A stretch of DNA of 64,000 bases. It comes from Rhodanobacter fulvus Jip2 (lineage in GTDB: Bacteria > Pseudomonadota > Gammaproteobacteria > Xanthomonadales > Rhodanobacteraceae). The notes under the pieces are model-generated. The model saw only the letters and a list, made by a program, of their open reading frames with translations. It made no database searches and had not been told where the DNA came from. A program made the translations under genes and the position numbers. The stretch's first letter is position 1, and every line of letters begins with the position of its first letter. The stretch is taken from NCBI RefSeq assembly GCF_000264315.1, contig NZ_AJXU01000028.1, positions 186,001 through 250,000 on the forward strand, written 5' to 3'. Below, piece by piece: positions 33,691 through 41,721 of this stretch.

Positions 33691-34893
33691 TCAGACGCGC
33701 ACGCCGCCGAGTGCCGCGGCGCCACGCCAGCGCAGCCGCACGCTGGCAATGCCGCCCCAGGCCAGCAGCGCCAGCAGCGCGAACGTGCCGAAGCCGTAGC
33801 CGTAGTTGCCGGTGAATTGCCGGGCATAACCCAGCCCGGCAGCCAGGCAGAAGCCGCCGACGCCGCCGGTCATGCCGACCAGGCCGGTGAGCAGGCCGAC
33901 GTCGCCACGGAAGCGTTGCGGCACCAGCTGGAACACGGCGCCATTGCCCATGCCCAGCGCCGTCATCGCCAGCGCCAGCGCAGCCAGCGCGCCGAAGGCC
34001 GGCTGGTTGCCGAAGGTGATGATCGCCAGCATCAACGCCACCAGCGCGTAGACCATCGACAGCGCGCGGGTGCCGCCGATGCGGTCGGCCAGTGCGCCGC
34101 CCAGCGGTCGCACGAATGAGCCCACGAAGACGCAGCCGGCCGTGAAGTAACCCGCGGTCACCGCGGACAGACCGTACTGATCGTTGAAGTAGATCGGCAG
34201 GAACGAGGACAGGCCGACGAAGCCGCCGAAGCTGATGCCGTAGAAAAACATCAGCCACCACGCATCGGGCGTACGCAGCACGCGCCGGTAATCCGCCAGC
34301 GTCTTCGGCGGCGGCGAGGTCGGGCTATCCCTGGCGTACAGCACGAACGCCAGCAGCACGACCAGCAGCGGCAAGGCCGCCAGGCCCAAGGTGTTGCGCC
34401 AGCCGATCGCCAGCGCCAGCGCGGGTGCGAACAGCGCCGCGAAAACGGTGCCGGAGTTGCCCGCCCCCGCCAGCCCCAACACCACGCCCTGGCGTTCGGG
34501 CGGATACCAGTACGACACCATCGGCAAGGCGATGGCGAACGAAGCGCCGGCCACGCCCAGCACGATGCCCAGCGTCAGCATCTGGCCGAACGAATGCAGG
34601 CCCAGCCACCATGCCAGCAGCAGTCCGACGATCACCACCAGCTGCATCGCGATGCCGACCCGGCGCGCCTTCCACTGGCCGATCAATACGCCGTTGAGCA
34701 CCCGCAACAACGCACCGGCCAGCACCGGCGTGGCCACCATCAGGCCCTTCTGGTCCGGTTGCAGATGCAGGTCGTTGGCGATCAGCACCGCCAGCGGCGC
34801 AAGCAGCACCCAGACGGCGAAGCTGAGATCGAAATACAGGAAGCAAACGGCCAGCGTGGGGAAATGACCGGCCTTGAAGAAGGCTTTGCTCAT
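33691..34893 (-). CDS. NarK/NasA-type nitrate transporter (MFS)
   Basis: 400-residue major facilitator with twelve predicted helices, first gene of the nitrate assimilation operon. Nitrate-signature regions are GLAGAGNSGTVFAALFAPALA (quoted in part) and GMTGGVGGFCLAAGLGYARQ, with MVSYWYPPERQGVVLG between. The N-terminus MSKAFFKAGHFPTLAVCFLYFD is typical of NarK-family nitrate/nitrite porters. A 150-base leader with ANTAR-type hairpins precedes it. Direction (nitrate uptake or nitrite exchange) cannot be read from sequence. Confidence 0.92.
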   Translation of the reverse strand: MSKAFFKAGHFPTLAVCFLYFDLSFAVWVLLAPLAVLIANDLHLQPDQKGLMVATPVLAGALLRVLNGVLIGQWKARRVGIAMQLVVIVGLLLAWWLGLHSFGQMLTLGIVLGVAGASFAIALPMVSYWYPPERQGVVLGLAGAGNSGTVFAALFAPALALAIGWRNTLGLAALPLLVVLLAFVLYARDSPTSPPPKTLADYRRVLRTPDAWWLMFFYGISFGGFVGLSSFLPIYFNDQYGLSAVTAGYFTAGCVFVGSFVRPLGGALADRIGGTRALSMVYALVALMLAIITFGNQPAFGALAALALAMTALGMGNGAVFQLVPQRFRGDVGLLTGLVGMTGGVGGFCLAAGLGYARQFTGNYGYGFGTFALLALLAWGGIASVRLRWRGAAALGGVRV

Positions 34894-34911
34894 GGCAATG
34901 GCTCGCGGTTT

Positions 34912-34928
34912 CAGCGCTTGCAGCGCTG
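34912..34928 (-). terminator. Leader stem that may act in attenuation
   Basis: CAGCGCU-GCA-AGCGCUG forms a perfect 7-bp stem in the leader, 16 bases after hairpin 2. It is where a terminator is expected in a NasT-controlled leader, but no U-run follows in the RNA, so the assignment is tentative. It may be the core of a larger structure. Confidence 0.35.
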
Positions 34929-34943
34929 CCGGATCTACCGGTT

Positions 34944-34963
34944 GCGAACCGCCATTAGCTCGC
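34944..34963 (-). promoter_or_regulatory. ANTAR target hairpin 2
   Basis: RNA GCGAGCU-AAUGGC-GGUUCGC: a 7-bp stem with G-U wobbles and a hexaloop AAUGGC carrying the A1 and G4 bases that ANTAR domains recognise. Confidence 0.75.
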
Positions 34964-34990
34964 GAGGAACTGCATTGTCAGTTGCCAGAG

Positions 34991-35008
34991 CAGCCCGCCA
35001 TTAGGCTG
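34991..35008 (-). promoter_or_regulatory. ANTAR target hairpin 1
   Basis: RNA CAGCCU-AAUGGC-GGGCUG: a 6-bp stem closed by U-G with the same hexaloop AAUGGC as hairpin 2. Confidence 0.75.
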
Positions 35009-35050
35009 TCTTCCTCGATCGTGCCGGCGGTGTGGAAACCGCGGGCGACG

Positions 35051-35079
35051 GTTTATGTTGTAGTGCAACAAATCATCAA
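35051..35079 (-). promoter_or_regulatory. Predicted sigma-70-type promoter of the nitrate operon
   Basis: On the gene strand TTGATG (35079-35074) and ATAAAC (35056-35051) are 17 bases apart. The spacer contains the inverted repeat TGTTG-N5-CAACA (35056-35070), a possible operator. No TGGCAC-N5-TTGC sigma-54 element was found. Position upstream of the ANTAR hairpins is as expected. Confidence 0.45.
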
Positions 35080-35122
35080 AGGCAAGCGTTTTTTACGTCG
35101 CGAATGTCACTCGTCTCCACGC

Positions 35123-36355
35123 TCAACGCGTGGCGTCGTTCTCGTCGTTGCGTGCGCGGATGGGCATCGCACTCTCGCCCAGCGATGGCAACGCGGCAGG
35201 GTCGAAAATCGCGCCGTCGCAGAAGCGGTCGGGCGGCATCGGGATTGGCTGCGGCGTGGCATCGAGCGACCACGGTGCTGCATGTGCGCCCTCCACTTTC
35301 CAGTCGGCCAGCGGCAGCGATTCCCCCAGCGCCGACAGCGCAGCGCGATACAGGTCGGGCCGATACACGCGCTCGGCCAGGCTGCGCAGGTCGATGCTGT
35401 CGTCGATCAACTGCCAACGCCGCATCTGGCTGAGAAACCACAGGCCCTGCGAGCGCCAGGGGAACGTGGCCGCGCCACGATGGAACACGCAACCGTTCGA
35501 TGTCTCGGCACCACCGGGCAGGCTTGCCAGGATCGCGTGCGACCCGAGGTTCAGATAACGCCGCCGCGATAGCAGCGAGGCGATGTAGGCCGTATTTTCG
35601 GCGTCGTCGCAGAAGCGGGACGAACGGTGCAGCGCACGCAGCACGCCGGACAACGCCTCCGGATGCTGGTTGGCCCAGCGCGCGCTCACGGCGAAGGCCT
35701 TCTCCGGCGCGTTGCTCCAGATCTGCTGCGAGCCGGCGATCGAATGGCCCACGCTGTTGCGCCGCGCCACCTCGCCCCACGGTGCGCCCGCACAGAAACC
35801 GGAGATCTGCTTTTCGCGCAGCGCTTCCACCGCACGCGACGGCGGCACCACCGCCAGCTTCACGTCGCGGTCCACCTCGATGCCGACGCTGGCAAGCCAG
35901 TAGCGGCACAGCAGGTTATGGGTGGAAAACGCGTGCACCACGCCCAGCGTGAGTGGTTGCTGGCGCAGGCAGGCGGCCAGCGCGGGCAACGGGTCAAGGT
36001 CATCGCTTTCGCCCAGCGCGCGTACCCGTGTCGCCAGTTCGCGCTCCAGCGTGATGGCCACGCCGCCCACGCTGAGCGTGTAGGGAATCAGCATGGGCTG
36101 CGCCACGCCGCGCAGGCCCAACTGCACCGCAAATGCCAGCGGCGGCACGATCACCGCCGCGTCCAGCGCACCGAAGGCGAGCTTGTCGGCGATGTTGGCC
36201 CACGAAGGCTCGACCATCAGCTCCACCTCCACGCCTTCGTCGGCAAAGAAGCCGAACTCATGCGCGGTGACCACCGGCGCGCTGTCGGTGAGGCGCAACA
36301 TGCCTATGCGCAGTTTCGGCGCGGTGCCGCTGCCCGATGGTGTCGGCGCGTTCAT
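35123..36355 (-). CDS. nasS: Nitrate sensor NasS (NrtA/CmpA family, cytosolic)
   Basis: 410-residue relative of the periplasmic nitrate-binding protein NrtA but with no signal peptide, as expected of the cytosolic sensor NasS. Family features include LRIGMLRLTDSAPVVTAHEFG near residue 15 (quoted in part), WANIADKLAFGALDAAVIVPP, and FCAGAPWGEVA, with FHRGAATFPWRSQGLWFLSQM towards the C-terminus. NasS holds NasT inactive without nitrate or nitrite and frees it on binding. ATG at 36355 overlaps the nasT stop by 4 bases, matching the need for equal amounts. No permease or ATPase genes accompany it, which argues against an ABC uptake role. Confidence 0.88.
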   Translation of the reverse strand: MNAPTPSGSGTAPKLRIGMLRLTDSAPVVTAHEFGFFADEGVEVELMVEPSWANIADKLAFGALDAAVIVPPLAFAVQLGLRGVAQPMLIPYTLSVGGVAITLERELATRVRALGESDDLDPLPALAACLRQQPLTLGVVHAFSTHNLLCRYWLASVGIEVDRDVKLAVVPPSRAVEALREKQISGFCAGAPWGEVARRNSVGHSIAGSQQIWSNAPEKAFAVSARWANQHPEALSGVLRALHRSSRFCDDAENTAYIASLLSRRRYLNLGSHAILASLPGGAETSNGCVFHRGAATFPWRSQGLWFLSQMRRWQLIDDSIDLRSLAERVYRPDLYRAALSALGESLPLADWKVEGAHAAPWSLDATPQPIPMPPDRFCDGAIFDPAALPSLGESAMPIRARNDENDATR

Positions 36356-36954
36356 GGCTGTCTCCCCTTTTCCCTGTGCGAATCCGTGGGCGCGTCATGC
36401 TGCGTCACGAACGACGCGACCACCTCGGCAAGTTTCCGGTTCTGGTTCATCGCCGTTTTCTGCAGCCAGCGATACGCTTCCGGTTCGGTCATCCTGCGGC
36501 CCTGCATCAGCAGCGCCTTGGCGCGCTCCATAAGCCGGCGTTCCTCCAGCATGGCTTGCGCCTCGGCCAGTTCGCCCTCGACCTTGCGCAATCGGCGGAA
36601 CAGCGCGATGGCCGAGGCCATGATCGGCTTGATGTCCTGCAACGGTACGCCGGAGAGGTTGTACGAGCACACGCCCGCGTCGATCGCCTCCTCGGCGAAC
36701 GCCGGATCGTCGCTGCCGGCGAACATCACGATCGGGTGGCCGGACGACACCAGGCGCAAGTCTTCCAGCGCGTCGCGATCGGGCAACGCCATGTCGACGA
36801 TGATCAGATCCGGCTTGATCTCCTCGACGGCGGCAATGCGCCCCGCCCCTTCCGGCACCCGCACCACCTGGGCGAAACCGGACTCGCACAGGATCGCCTC
36901 GAGCGCGCGCGCGCGGCCGGCGTCAGTGTCGATGAGAAGGATTTTCAGGGACAT
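36352..36954 (-). CDS. nasT: ANTAR antitermination regulator NasT
   Basis: 200 residues: an N-terminal pseudo-receiver domain (KILLIDTDAGRARALEAILCE, quoted in part; PDLIIVDMALPD near residue 50) and a C-terminal ANTAR RNA-binding domain (about residues 125-190: ERAKALLMQGRRMTEPEAYRW, then LQKTAMNQNRKLAEVVAS). NasT binds paired hexaloop hairpins and lets RNA polymerase read through the leader when nitrate releases it from NasS. Matching hairpins lie at 34944-34963 and 34991-35008, upstream of narK-nirBD-nasA. It is divergent to cysG with a 323-base intergenic region. Confidence 0.92.
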   Translation of the reverse strand: MSLKILLIDTDAGRARALEAILCESGFAQVVRVPEGAGRIAAVEEIKPDLIIVDMALPDRDALEDLRLVSSGHPIVMFAGSDDPAFAEEAIDAGVCSYNLSGVPLQDIKPIMASAIALFRRLRKVEGELAEAQAMLEERRLMERAKALLMQGRRMTEPEAYRWLQKTAMNQNRKLAEVVASFVTQHDAPTDSHREKGRQP

Positions 36955-37277
36955 CGGTAGGTGCGATTTCCATCAGACCGTGATGACGCGTTTAAACATC
37001 CGGCGGTGTTATTGCTACGCAGCACGCGCATCAGCCGGCGAAACACCATTCGTCAAAGCCGGCACGACCATGTTCCAAATCCGGCTCGATCCATATTGCT
37101 GCGTTGCCACATTTATTGATTGATCTGCTATAAGAAAAGCACGGCGCGAGTGTCATTTTGCACACTTGCCTGGCATCCGTATACGGACGTATGGATGGCC
37201 AAATGATTTTCTTTAAATGCACCCGAATACACCAACGCAATCCCCGAATTGGGGAAAGCCCCGCCCGGAGACACGAC
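36955..37277. promoter_or_regulatory. Divergent nasT / cysG intergenic region
   Basis: 323 bases without a gene, clearly more AT-rich than its surroundings (for example 37105-37140 and 37200-37225), so promoters for nasT and cysG probably lie here. A perfect 12-base palindrome TCCGTATACGGA occupies 37176-37187. A possible -10 (TATAAG near 37130) faces cysG but has no well-placed -35. The GGAG of cysG is at 37267-37270. No FNR/Dnr-like box and no leader hairpins of the ANTAR type were found on the cysG side. Confidence 0.45.
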
Positions 37278-38750
37278 ATGCGCCTGTATCCCCTGTTTGC
37301 GGACTTGAACGGCTTGCCGGTGCTGGTGGTGGGCGGCGGAAACGTGGCCGAACGCAAGGTCGCCGCCCTGCTCGAGGCCGGTGCCGTGGTCCGTATTGGT
37401 GCACCGCACTTGCTCCCGGCCCTGGCCGAACAGGTGGCCGATGGACGCATCGCGCACCTCGACGGCGACTTCAAGCCCTCATGGCTGGACGATGTCTGGC
37501 TGGTGATCGCCGCCACCGACAACCGTGCGCTCAATGCAGAGATCGCCGTCCGCGCCACCGAACGGCGCATCCTGAGCAACGTGGTGGACGACCCGGCACT
37601 GTCGCTTTTCCAGGTGCCAGCCGTGGTGGATCGGGCGCCGCTGACCATCGGCATTTCCACCGCGGGCGCCGCGCCCATGTTCGCCCGCCGCGTGCGCGAA
37701 ACGCTGGAGTCGCACCTGGACCCGGCGATCGGCCCGCTGGTGGCATTGGCGCAACGGCATCGCAAGGCCATCGTCGACGCGTTCCCCGATCTTGCCGCGC
37801 GGCGTCGGTTTTACGATGCGTTGTATGACGGCCCGGTGCTGGAGCTGCTGCGCCACGCCCGGCACGCCGAAGCCGAGGCGGCATTGCTCGATGCGCTGTA
37901 TCACGGTGCCCCACTGGTTCCCGGTTCGGTCGTGCTGGTCGGAGCCGGCCCCGGCGATCCGGGCTTGCTGACGCTTGCCGGGTTGCGCGCGCTCAACCGG
38001 GCGGATGTGATCCTGCACGATCAACTGGTCAGCCCCGAGGTCCTGGCGATGACGCGGCGCGATGCCGAGCGCATCGACGTCGGCAAGCGCGGTGGCGGTC
38101 GACACACACCGCAAGCGCAGATCAATGCGCTGTTGTTGCAACACGCCCGCGCCGGGCGTTACGTGGTGCGCCTGAAAGGCGGCGACCCGTTCGTGTTCGG
38201 TCGTGGCGGCGAGGAGATGCAGTACCTGCGCCGCCATGGCGTGGCCTGCACGATCGTGCCCGGCGTGACCGCGGCCGTGGCTTGCGCCGCCTACGCGGGC
38301 ATTTCCCTCACCCACCGCGAACACGCGCAGTCGGTGCGGCTGCTCACCGCCCACTGCAAGGATTCGATGGACACGCTGGATTGGGCCGCGCTGGCGGGCG
38401 AGCGACAGACCCTGGCGGTGTACATGGGCCTGGCCCAGCTCACTCATTTGACCGAGCGTCTGCTGGCTCACGGTCGCGATCCGGATACCGCGTTTGCGCT
38501 GATAGAAAACGGGACCCTGCCGCGGCAACGTGTGCTCAGGGGTGAACTGCATACCCTACCCGCGCTGGCATCGGCGCACCACATCGAAGCACCGGCCCTG
38601 CTGATCATCGGCCAGGTAGCGACGATGGCCGACGAGCTTGGCTGGTTTGGCGAGATGGTTGATACGGCCGGCCGTTGTGCCGACGCCGGCCTGGTTTTTT
38701 GCTCGTCATTCCAGCGAAAGCTGGAATCCAGTGCCTCCTTAGCCACATAA
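37278..38750 (+). CDS. cysG: Siroheme synthase CysG
   Basis: 490-residue fused enzyme making siroheme from uroporphyrinogen III. Residues 1-200 are precorrin-2 dehydrogenase/ferrochelatase ([21 protein letters not shown], quoted in part; [19 protein letters not shown]). From about 210 is the uroporphyrinogen methyltransferase ([70 protein letters not shown]). ATG at 37278 with GGAG upstream is chosen; the frame is open for 40 more codons but without a good start. The last residues, from about [12 protein letters not shown] onward, are encoded by a REP-like repeat, so the native C-terminus is altered. It serves NirB next door. Confidence 0.93.
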   Translation: MRLYPLFADLNGLPVLVVGGGNVAERKVAALLEAGAVVRIGAPHLLPALAEQVADGRIAHLDGDFKPSWLDDVWLVIAATDNRALNAEIAVRATERRILSNVVDDPALSLFQVPAVVDRAPLTIGISTAGAAPMFARRVRETLESHLDPAIGPLVALAQRHRKAIVDAFPDLAARRRFYDALYDGPVLELLRHARHAEAEAALLDALYHGAPLVPGSVVLVGAGPGDPGLLTLAGLRALNRADVILHDQLVSPEVLAMTRRDAERIDVGKRGGGRHTPQAQINALLLQHARAGRYVVRLKGGDPFVFGRGGEEMQYLRRHGVACTIVPGVTAAVACAAYAGISLTHREHAQSVRLLTAHCKDSMDTLDWAALAGERQTLAVYMGLAQLTHLTERLLAHGRDPDTAFALIENGTLPRQRVLRGELHTLPALASAHHIEAPALLIIGQVATMADELGWFGEMVDTAGRCADAGLVFCSSFQRKLESSASLAT

Positions 38751-38784
38751 GGGCGCTGGGTCCCAGCTTTCGCTGGGATGACGG
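38703..38784. repeat. REP-like double palindrome, copy 2, overlapping the cysG 3' end
   Basis: 82 bases starting TCGTCATTCCAGCG and ending GCTGGGATGACGG. The left hairpin is TTCCAGCG-AAA-GCTGGAA-like and the right one is CCCAGCTTTCGCTGGG; both ends are inverted copies. It resembles the element at 10484-10564 in length and order. The cysG stop codon at 38748-38750 lies inside it. Confidence 0.8.
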
Positions 38785-38839
38785 CATTCAACCTTCTCGA
38801 GGCCGACTGATCCCTGTGGCATCGAGCGCGGCCTCGCAC

Positions 38840-39478
38840 TCAATCATCCCAACGCGTCGTCTCCGGAAAGCCGCAGCGGTAATACCAGTCCAGCACGGGC
38901 TCGGGCACCAGCGCCTGCAAGTCGCTTCCCAGTGCGACGTAAGCGTCGAGGACGTCACGCAACACTTTTTCGCCGCGACCGGTGCGCTGGTCCAGCGGGA
39001 TATTGAAGTGCTGGTACTCGATCAGCTCCAGCATGCGCGACGACCAGCCGTACAGGAGATCGCTCCATTCGTCGAAGCGGGCACGTACCCAATCGCCAAG
39101 CGGCGCGTGCAGGGTCAACCCCTCCTGCACGCAGAGCTTGTGCGCCAGCATGCTGATGGGCAGGTAGGCGCCGCGGTACCACTCGGTGTGACCGGCGGCC
39201 GATCGCGGTACCACCAGCGGCGCCGGTGCGCGGAAATCGTCGAAGGTGGTAATGAACAACCGTTCGATCCGGCGCGCGTCGCGCAGGCGGTCGGTGTGGA
39301 TAAGCAGGCCGCGGTCCAGGTCGAAGAACTCGAAAAAGCGCGGATGCAAGGTGCGGAAGCGGTCCACGGGATCGCGCGAGAAGCCGACTTTCAGGATGTC
39401 CTCGTCGCGGCATGGCAACACGTAGACATAGGTCCGTCCACGGCTGGCGAAACGGGGAAAGGCAACGTCGTCGTTCAC
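38840..39478 (-). CDS. GIY-YIG-like (T5orf172/MUG113-type) protein
   Basis: About 212 residues. The N-terminal part has the features of the T5orf172/MUG113 branch of the GIY-YIG superfamily: YVYVLPCRDEDILKVGFSRDP (quoted in part), then RFRTLHPRFFEFFDLD and RDARRIERLFITTF with a conserved Arg and Glu. The remaining 100 residues are not recognised. The GTG at 39478 is used because upstream residues are low-complexity Pro/Arg/His; the frame is open to 39595, so the start is unsure. Neither phage nor restriction genes are adjacent. Nuclease activity is not shown. Confidence 0.7.
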   Translation of the reverse strand: MNDDVAFPRFASRGRTYVYVLPCRDEDILKVGFSRDPVDRFRTLHPRFFEFFDLDRGLLIHTDRLRDARRIERLFITTFDDFRAPAPLVVPRSAAGHTEWYRGAYLPISMLAHKLCVQEGLTLHAPLGDWVRARFDEWSDLLYGWSSRMLELIEYQHFNIPLDQRTGRGEKVLRDVLDAYVALGSDLQALVPEPVLDWYYRCGFPETTRWDD

Positions 39479-39552
39479 GGATCGTGTCGAAAGAGCTGGC
39501 AGATGCGGGCTATCGGGCCCGGCGCCAGCGTGCGGGCGCCGGCATGAACAGG

Positions 39553-39581
39553 CCACCCACGCCGGTGCGCGGCGTGGGTGG
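39553..39581 (-). terminator. Strong hairpin after the 63-aa protein gene
   Basis: CCACCCACGCCG and CGGCGTGGGTGG form a perfect 12-bp stem with a 5-base loop, 11 bases beyond the stop of the minus-strand gene at 39592. No T-run follows, so it is a terminator by position and stem strength only. Confidence 0.5.
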
Positions 39582-39591
39582 ATTGGCGCGC

Positions 39592-39849
<258 letters not shown>

Positions 39850-40143
39850 CTACGCGCCGGGCTTCGGTCGGGATGATGAATGGATGGGTCCGGCGCTGTC
39901 CGGGACCATTGATGTCTTGCTGCGCAAATGGCCGCGCGCGCCCAGCATCATCTCCTCCAGCCAATGCACCAGGATCGATATATAGCTGCTGCGGCTGCGC
40001 TCCTCGGAAAGCGCATGGTCGGCGAGGAGGATCTTGCGGTAGGTGACCGAGAGCGCGTCGATGCATGCGTTCCGGTAATTGCCGAGCACGGGATGCGGCA
40101 CGATCTTGTCGTGCTCCGATTCCACCAGCAGCACGTCCTTAGC
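39850..40143 (-). pseudogene. C-terminal remnant of an alpha/beta hydrolase
   Basis: The frame encodes only the last 80-95 residues of a serine hydrolase of the alpha/beta family: VESEHDKIVPHPVLGNY carries the acid residue and ILLADHALSEERSR the catalytic histidine. The nucleophile elbow (G-x-S-x-G), oxyanion region and about 200 upstream residues are missing. Upstream of 40143 the sequence shows no hydrolase similarity and leads into the DUF72 promoter region, so the gene was truncated, probably by deletion. An internal Met (40134) could start a short peptide, but it would not be an active enzyme. Confidence 0.65.
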
Positions 40144-40345
40144 GTGCTTTATTTTCCGTTTTCCGAGACGACCCCAGGTAGGTCAGCGTCCTCATCGGCA
40201 ATCCGCCATGGGCGTCGGGTCCGGCGAGGATGGGCGGCGGATTGTCGGGTACGCGCCGTTCAATGCGCGCGAATACCGCCGTTTTCACCACGGACTCACC
40301 GCGGCTCGCGTTGCATGGCTGCGGTATCGACGACAGGGAACAGTG

Positions 40346-41221
40346 ATGGCCAAATCGCGCATCGGCATTTCCGGCTGGCGTTATGCACCGTGGCGGGGCA
40401 AGTTCTACCCCGCATCGCTGGTGCAGCGCGACGAGCTGCACTACGCGTCGCGGCAGGTGCCCACGATCGAGATCAATGGCTCGTTCTATTCGTTGCAGCG
40501 GCCGGAAAGCTACGCCCAGTGGCACGAGCAGACACCGCGCGGTTTCGTGTTTGCGGTCAAGGGTCCGCGCTTCATCACCCATGTGCTGCGCCTGCGCGAG
40601 ATCGAACGGCCGATGGCGAACTTCTTCGCCTCCGGCGTGTTGAACCTGGGCCCGAAGCTGGGGCCGATGTTGTGGCAATTCCCGCCCAATTTCCGCTATG
40701 ACCGCAAGCAGTTCGGCGATTTCCTGGCGCTGCTGCCACGCACCACGAAGCGGGCGGTGCAGTTGGCGGCGAAGCACGACAACCACCTGAAGCATCCTGC
40801 CGAAAGTTTCCCGGAGACATCGCATCGCCTGCGGCATGCGGTGGAGATCCGACACGACAGCTTTGTCGACCCGGACTTCATCGCCCTGCTCCGCCAGCAC
40901 GGCGTCGCCCTGGTGGTGGCCGACACCGCCGGCAAATGGCCGCTGCTGGAAGACGTGACCGCCGGCTTCATGTACCTGCGCCTGCACGGCGACAAGAAAC
41001 TGTACGCCAGCGGTTACAGCGATGAAGCGCTGGACGACTGGGCGCGGCGCATTCGCGCATGGATGCGGGGCAGCCAGCCGCGCGGTGCCCGCCGTGCCAG
41101 CAGCGATCCGCCGCCGGCGCGGAAATCGCGCGACGTTTACTGCTATTTCGACAACGACATGAAGGTGAAGGCGCCGTTCGATGCCATCAGGCTGCGCGCA
41201 CGGCTGGATGGCTGTTCATGA
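40346..41221 (+). CDS. DUF72 domain protein (YecE-like)
   Basis: 291 residues of the DUF72 TIM-barrel family, of unknown biochemical role. Conserved features are RIGISGWRYAPWRGKFYP near the start, EINGSFYSLQRPESYAQWHE, FVFAVKGPRFITH, MLWQFPPNFRYD, AVEIRHDSF, and YLRLHGDKKLYASGYSD near residue 215, ending with VYCYFDND. ATG at 40346 begins MAKSRIGISG and fits family starts; the frame is open upstream to 40079 without similarity. The gene is convergent with the orphan HigA-type gene, 37 bases away. Confidence 0.9.
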   Translation: MAKSRIGISGWRYAPWRGKFYPASLVQRDELHYASRQVPTIEINGSFYSLQRPESYAQWHEQTPRGFVFAVKGPRFITHVLRLREIERPMANFFASGVLNLGPKLGPMLWQFPPNFRYDRKQFGDFLALLPRTTKRAVQLAAKHDNHLKHPAESFPETSHRLRHAVEIRHDSFVDPDFIALLRQHGVALVVADTAGKWPLLEDVTAGFMYLRLHGDKKLYASGYSDEALDDWARRIRAWMRGSQPRGARRASSDPPPARKSRDVYCYFDNDMKVKAPFDAIRLRARLDGCS

Positions 41222-41258
41222 GCCAACAGCGGCCTTTGCCCGCGGCCGCACATGCGCA

Positions 41259-41672
41259 TCAAAAGAATGCGTTCGGATTGATCCCGAAACGGGCGGACAG
41301 GTTGCGGATGTGGTGCGCCGTGAGGCTGCGTTGCCCCGCGAGGATCTCGGAGACTTCGCTCTGGCGGCCGATTTCCGGCAGCTGGGCCAGCTTCAGGCCG
41401 TGCTGCTCCATCAGGAAACGCAGCACTTGGGCACTCTGCGGCGCCGACATCGCGTTGTGCCGCTGGTCGTAGGCATAGATGAGATCGTTGAGCATCATGA
41501 ACAGCGAATGCTGTGGATGCGTCTCCTCCATCGCACCTTCACTGATCAGCGCATCGACCAGCTGGATGGACGCCTCATGGTCCTGATCATCCGCGATGTG
41601 GCCGACGTGCGAGACCGCGTGGAAATGGTTCCACGCGTCAACGATGGGGGCGATGTCGAGCGGCTGATTCAT
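41259..41672 (-). CDS. Orphan HigA-type transcriptional regulator
   Basis: 137 residues of the COG5499 HigA-like antitoxin/regulator family. The N-terminal half is helical (LVDALISEGAMEETHPQHSLFM, quoted in part) and the C-terminal half is an XRE-type helix-turn-helix: LPEIGRQSEVSEILAGQRSLT, then HHIRNLSARFGINPNAFF. The second ATG (41672) is chosen because AAGGA is correctly spaced to it but too close to the one at 41678. Antitoxins of this type follow or precede a HigB/RelE toxin, but no toxin-sized frame with HigB features is found on either side. It may be solitary or act on an unlinked toxin. Confidence 0.8.
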   Translation of the reverse strand: MNQPLDIAPIVDAWNHFHAVSHVGHIADDQDHEASIQLVDALISEGAMEETHPQHSLFMMLNDLIYAYDQRHNAMSAPQSAQVLRFLMEQHGLKLAQLPEIGRQSEVSEILAGQRSLTAHHIRNLSARFGINPNAFF

Positions 41673-41721
41673 TTCCATTTCCTTGGGTCATGTAAGGGCG
41701 AGGGTCAGCACATCGGGCGTT

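Larger units (their letters stand above)
34894..35045 (-). promoter_or_regulatory. NasT-dependent leader RNA of the nitrate assimilation operon
   Basis: The stretch between the likely transcription start near 35045 and the narK-type ATG holds no gene but several RNA hairpins. Two share the identical loop AAUGGC with A at loop position 1 and G at position 4, the defining feature of ANTAR-protein targets. They are 27 bases apart, followed by further stems near 34912-34945. The 5' arm of hairpin 2 (CUCGCG) can also pair with CGCGAG just before the start codon, so alternative structures are possible. With nasT and nasS directly upstream, this is a nitrate-responsive antitermination leader by established knowledge of NasST systems; no U-tract terminator is obvious. 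Confidence 0.75.

Noticed and set aside
35045-35122. Sigma-54 promoter for the nitrate operon
   Set aside because: No GG-N10-GC element with TGGCAC/TTGC character was found; a sigma-70-like pair fits better.
41679-41721. HigB toxin next to the HigA-type gene
   Set aside because: The 43-base gap is too small and the frames on the other side belong to the DUF72 gene.
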